Shown here: piece after piece, positions 60,671 to 64,000 of the stretch
How the letters are laid out: every line of letters starts with the position of its first letter
How positions within the stretch are numbered: the first letter of the stretch is position 1
DNA from: Micromonospora siamensis
GTDB taxonomy: Bacteria; Actinomycetota; Actinomycetes; Mycobacteriales; Micromonosporaceae
Direction of reading: 5' to 3'
Length of the DNA stretch: 64,000 bases
Assembly (NCBI RefSeq): GCF_900090305.1
Contig: NZ_LT607751.1
Location: 3,968,001-4,032,000, forward strand
Made by a program: the position numbers and the translations under genes
Notes under the pieces: model-generated
Told to the model about the DNA's origin: nothing
Database searches by the model: none
What the model saw: the letters and a program-made list of their open reading frames with translations, nothing else

Positions 60671-61671
60671 CGTCGGCCAACCAGACCCGCGACCCCGCCG
60701 GCGGCGTCGCCACGCCGCCGGCGGCCCGCCGGCCCGCCGCACCCGCGTCCTCCCGCCGCGCCGAGACCCGCCGCAAGTGGTACGAGATCATCGGGCTCAC
60801 CACGCCGGCGCTCGTCGTCTACGTGATGTTCGTGCTGGTGCCGATGGGCTTCGCCGTCTACTACAGCCTGTTCCGGTGGCGCGGCGTCGGGCCACCCACC
60901 GAGTACGTGGGCCTGCGGAACTACGTCCTCGCCTTCGGCGACCCGATCTTCCTCGACGCGCTGCGCAACAACGCGATCATCGTCGCCGGATCGCTGCTGA
61001 TCCAGGGACCGCTCGCCCTGGGCGTCGCCCTGCTGCTCAACCGCCACTTCCGCGGGCGCGCGCTGTTCCGGCTGCTGGCGTTCGTGCCGTACGTGCTGGC
61101 CGAGGTCACCGTCGGCATCATGTGGAAGCTGATCCTGACCGACGGCGGCACCGTCGACGCGCTGCTGCGGTCGGTCGGCCTGGGCGGTCTGGTGCAGGCG
61201 TGGCTCGCCGACCTCGACGTCGTCATCTGGACGCTGCTGTTCGTGCTCACCTGGAAGTACGTCGGCTTCGCGATCATCCTGCTGCTCGCCGGCCTGTCGA
61301 ACGTGCCGCAGGAGCTGACCGAGGCCGCGGCGATCGACGGCGCGGGGTGGTGGCAGACCCAGCGGCACGTCACGCTCCCGCTGCTCGGCCCGACGATCCG
61401 GATCTGGATGTTCCTGTCGATGATCGGTTCGCTGCAGGTCTTCGACGTGGTCTGGGTGACCTCGGTGCCCGCGGTGCGCTCGCTCGGTGCGTCGGGAACC
61501 ATGGCGACCTACATGGTGGACAACGGGTTCTTCGCCCGGCTGTGGGGCTACGGCAACGCGGTCGCCGTGATCCTCTTCGTCATCTCCTTCGTCGCGGCGC
61601 TGCTGTTCCAGCGCTTCATCCTGCGCCGGGACATCGAGGGCGCCATCACCGGAAGGGCGAACCGACCGTGA
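60667..61671 (+). CDS. Sugar ABC transporter permease 1
   Basis: The 334-residue MalF-like permease has six main TM helices after a Pro/Ala-rich cytosolic start: LTTPALVVYVMFVLVPMGFA, a long loop, then VVIWTLLFVLTWKYVGFAII. The EAA loop ELTEAAAIDGAGWWQTQRHV contacts the ATPase. The GTG start overlaps the binding-protein stop (GTGA), and the next permease overlaps its own stop. No ATPase gene is present; actinomycete CUT1 importers usually share the MsiK ATPase encoded elsewhere. Confidence 0.94.
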   Translation: MTSANQTRDPAGGVATPPAARRPAAPASSRRAETRRKWYEIIGLTTPALVVYVMFVLVPMGFAVYYSLFRWRGVGPPTEYVGLRNYVLAFGDPIFLDALRNNAIIVAGSLLIQGPLALGVALLLNRHFRGRALFRLLAFVPYVLAEVTVGIMWKLILTDGGTVDALLRSVGLGGLVQAWLADLDVVIWTLLFVLTWKYVGFAIILLLAGLSNVPQELTEAAAIDGAGWWQTQRHVTLPLLGPTIRIWMFLSMIGSLQVFDVVWVTSVPAVRSLGASGTMATYMVDNGFFARLWGYGNAVAVILFVISFVAALLFQRFILRRDIEGAITGRANRP

Positions 61672-62528
61672 CCACGCACCCCGTCCACTCCCGGTCCGCC
61701 GGGCGCCGCCCGGTGTCCTGGGGCACGCCGCTGACGTACGCGCTGGCGCTCGCGGTCGCCGCCGTGTCGATCGCCCCGATCCTCTACGTGGTCGTCGGCG
61801 GTTTCCGCACCACGCCGCAGATCGTGGCCGACCCGGCCGGCCTGCCCGACCCGTGGGTCTTCGACAACTACGCCCGGGTGCTGACGCAGAGCAACTTCTG
61901 GCGGCAGGCGTTCAACAGCGCGGTGGTCGCCCTCGGCACCACGCTCGGCGTCGTGGTGCTCGGGTTGTCCGCCGCCTTCGTGCTCGCCCGGTACGCCTTC
62001 CGCGGACGGGAGGCGCTGCACACCTTCTTCACCCTCGGCCTGCTCTTCCCGGCCGGGGCGGCGATCCTGCCGCTCTATCTCATGCTGCGCGACCTGAACC
62101 TGGTCAACTCCTACTACGCGGTGATCCTCCCGCAGGTCGCGTTCCAGCTGCCGCTGACGATCGTGATCCTGCGGCCCTTCCTCGCCGCCATCCCCCGCGA
62201 GCTGGAGGACGCGGCGGCGATCGACGGCGCGGGCCGGATCGGCTTCCTCTGGCGCGTCGCGCTGCCGCTGTCGCGTCCCGCCCTGGTCACCGTCGGGGTC
62301 CTCGCGTTCGTGGCCAGTTGGAACGCGTTCCTGCTGCCGCTGCTGGTCCTCGGCGACGTCAACCTGCACACCCTGCCGCTCGGCGTGCAGAACTTCTCCA
62401 GCCAGTTCTCCACCGACACCGCGGGCGTCCTCGCCTTCACCTCACTGGCGATGCTGCCCGCGCTGCTCTTCTTCACCCTCGCCGAGAAGCACATCGTCGG
62501 CGGCCTCCAGGGCGCGGTCAAGGGCTGA
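61668..62528 (+). CDS. Sugar ABC transporter permease 2
   Basis: The 286-residue MalG-like permease has six TM helices (TYALALAVAAVSIAPILYVV, LGTTLGVVVLGLSAAFVLAR, FFTLGLLFPAGAAILPLYLM) and the EAA loop ELEDAAAIDGAGRIGFLWRV. It pairs with permease 1 in the membrane to import the bound oligosaccharide. The GTG overlaps the stop of permease 1, giving one operon of binding protein, two permeases and probably the GH3 gene 36 bp downstream. Confidence 0.94.
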   Translation: MTTHPVHSRSAGRRPVSWGTPLTYALALAVAAVSIAPILYVVVGGFRTTPQIVADPAGLPDPWVFDNYARVLTQSNFWRQAFNSAVVALGTTLGVVVLGLSAAFVLARYAFRGREALHTFFTLGLLFPAGAAILPLYLMLRDLNLVNSYYAVILPQVAFQLPLTIVILRPFLAAIPRELEDAAAIDGAGRIGFLWRVALPLSRPALVTVGVLAFVASWNAFLLPLLVLGDVNLHTLPLGVQNFSSQFSTDTAGVLAFTSLAMLPALLFFTLAEKHIVGGLQGAVKG

Positions 62529-62564
62529 GTGGCAGCGGTACGCGCACAACCAGAAAGGCACACC

Positions 62565-64000
62565 ATGACTGAGGTCCACGCGGTGGTGGACGGGCCGGCC
62601 CCGGCCCGGGCGACACCCGACCACGACCGGCCGGCCGGGCCGGCCGGCGAGGCACGCGTACGCGAACTGCTCGGCCGGATGACGCTCGAGGAGAAGGTCG
62701 CCCAGCTCGTCGGCTTCTGGGAGAAGGAGGACGGTGAGGCGGTCGCGCCCCTGCAGGGCGAGTTCGGCGAGGCCGTGCGGCTCGAGGACTTCGCCCGGCA
62801 CGGGCTCGGCCACGTCACCCGGGCGTACGGCACCCGCCCGGTCGACCCGGTGGCCCGCGCGGAGGAGCTGTGGCGGTTCCAGCGGAACCTGGTCACCGAC
62901 ACCCGGCTGGGCGTCCCCGCCATCGTCCACGAGGAGTGCCTCACCGGGCTCTCGGCGTGGCGGGCCGCCACCTTCCCCACCCCACTGGCCTGGGGCGCCG
63001 CGTGGCATCCCGAACTGGTCGGCGAGATGGCCGCGGCGATCGGGGCCTCGATGCGGGCGCTCGGCGTCCACCAGGGTCTCGCCCCGGTGCTCGACGTGAT
63101 CCGGGACCCGCGCTGGGGCCGGGTCGACGAGTGCATCGCCGAGGACCCGTACCTGGTCGGCACGATCGGCACGTCCTACGTGCGGGGCCTCCAGTCGCAG
63201 GGGGTGCACGCCACCGTGAAGCACTTCGCCGGCTACTCCGCCTCGCGCGCCGGACGCAACTTCGCCCCGGTGCACGCCGGTCCCCGGGAACTCGCCGACG
63301 TGCTGCTCCCCCCGTTCGAGATGGCGGTCCTCGACGGCGACGTCCGCAGCGTCATGCACTCCTACGCCGAGATCGACGGGGTGCCGGTCGCCGCCGACCC
63401 GACGATGCTGACCGGCGTGCTGCGGGACCGGTGGGGCTTCGAGGGCACGGTGGTGGCCGACTACTACGGCGTCGCGTTCCTGCACCTGCTGCACCACGTG
63501 GCGGCGGACCACGCGGAGGCGGCCGGGCAGGCGCTCACCGCCGGTGTCGACATCGAACTGCCCACCGGCGACGCCTACCTCACCCTGCCGGCGGCGGTCC
63601 GCGCCGGCCGGGTCGACGAGGCGCTGGTCGACCGGGCGGTGCTCCGGGTCCTGCGCCAGAAGCTGGACCTGGGGCTGCTCGACGCCGACTTCACCGACGA
63701 GCCGCCCCGGGCGGTCGACCTCGACTCCCCGGAGCACCGGTCGATCGCCCGCCGGCTCGCGGAGGAGTCGGTCGTGCTGGTCGCCAACCGCGACGTCCTT
63801 CCGCTGCCCGCGGGCCGGCGGCTGGCGGTCGTCGGGCCGAACGCCGACCGGCAGGGCGCGCTGTTCGGGTGCTACTCGTTCCTCAACCACGTACTCGTCC
63901 AGCATCCCGGCGTGGCGACCGGCATCGACGTGCCGACCGTCCTCGACGCGGTCCGCGCCGAGTTCGGGACCGACCTGGTCACCTGGGCGGGCGGCTGCGA
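62565..64000 (+). CDS. GH3 beta-glycosidase (cut by window end)
   Basis: The first 478 residues of a family 3 glycosidase are visible. The (beta/alpha)8 domain has ELLGRMTLEEKVAQLVGFW, PTPLAWGAAWHPELV, GLAPVLDVIRDPRWGRVDEC, GVHATVKHFAGY and the nucleophile in GTVVADYYGVAFL (Asp299). The second domain begins at RRLAEESVVLVANRDVLPLP. No signal peptide is present, so it acts in the cytosol on imported oligosaccharides, as a beta-xylosidase or beta-glucosidase. The ATG follows AAAGG; the gene is the fourth of the importer operon. Confidence 0.93.
   Translation, partial: MTEVHAVVDGPAPARATPDHDRPAGPAGEARVRELLGRMTLEEKVAQLVGFWEKEDGEAVAPLQGEFGEAVRLEDFARHGLGHVTRAYGTRPVDPVARAEELWRFQRNLVTDTRLGVPAIVHEECLTGLSAWRAATFPTPLAWGAAWHPELVGEMAAAIGASMRALGVHQGLAPVLDVIRDPRWGRVDECIAEDPYLVGTIGTSYVRGLQSQGVHATVKHFAGYSASRAGRNFAPVHAGPRELADVLLPPFEMAVLDGDVRSVMHSYAEIDGVPVAADPTMLTGVLRDRWGFEGTVVADYYGVAFLHLLHHVAADHAEAAGQALTAGVDIELPTGDAYLTLPAAVRAGRVDEALVDRAVLRVLRQKLDLGLLDADFTDEPPRAVDLDSPEHRSIARRLAEESVVLVANRDVLPLPAGRRLAVVGPNADRQGALFGCYSFLNHVLVQHPGVATGIDVPTVLDAVRAEFGTDLVTWAGGC

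Overview
The window is very GC-rich and dense in genes. It carries secreted hydrolases with Tat, Sec and lipoprotein signals, many GTG starts with GGAGG-type ribosome sites, an Rpf-type lysozyme under a c-di-AMP riboswitch, and DUF6058-like and AMIN-like proteins. This points to a filamentous actinomycete, most likely Micromonosporaceae (Micromonospora or a relative). That placement is inference from gene content. No plasmid, phage, transposase, integrase or CRISPR signal was seen. One stretch (about 38.85-41.95 kb) is lower in GC and made of short ORFs, and may be acquired DNA.

Layout. 0-2.8 kb: methyltransferase tail and two TetR repressor/target pairs, each with a visible palindromic operator. 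2.8-8.2 kb: PhoD phosphatase, a nucleotidyltransferase and a membrane protein, then cell-wall genes (L,D-transpeptidase; Rpf-LysM lysozyme with riboswitch). 8.6-16.9 kb: kinase-like protein, TIR protein, XRE regulator, HtpG, and a compact 2-TM / SLOG / TIR group resembling nucleotide-signal defence systems. 17.1-35.4 kb: exported proteins (subtilase, Cys-repeat protein, GH16 glucanase, a 3,223-residue RTX protein, M14 carboxypeptidase, AMIN-like protein), with SmpB among them. 35.5-38.6 kb: a CseBC-like two-component operon ending in a GerMN lipoprotein.

38.6-49.9 kb: a GntR/small-protein cassette and a HIRAN protein, then nucleic-acid repair genes: a YcaQ/AlkZ-type DNA glycosylase, an RtcB-family ligase translationally coupled to release factor PrfH, an alpha/beta hydrolase with a P450, and a second, canonical RtcB. 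That RtcB is preceded on the same strand by a tRNA-Trp-like RNA with a defective anticodon stem, a rho-independent terminator, and a 42-codon leader ORF with two Trp codons. The leader and terminator arm can form mutually exclusive hairpins, as in an attenuator. I consider this leader-terminator-tRNA-like-rtcB unit the strongest candidate for an undescribed system: translation stalling would switch on RNA repair.

49.3-55.9 kb: DUF6058-like protein, a BlaI/M56 sensor pair divergent from a PAP2 phosphatase with two BlaI-type boxes, esterase, DinB, M36-like protease, DedA. 55.9-64 kb: VanX-like lipoprotein, then a plant-polysaccharide locus: acetylxylan esterase, GH10 xylanase remnant, LacI regulator, three-gene sugar ABC importer and a GH3 glycosidase cut by the window edge. 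All assignments come from reading the sequence; no database search was run.
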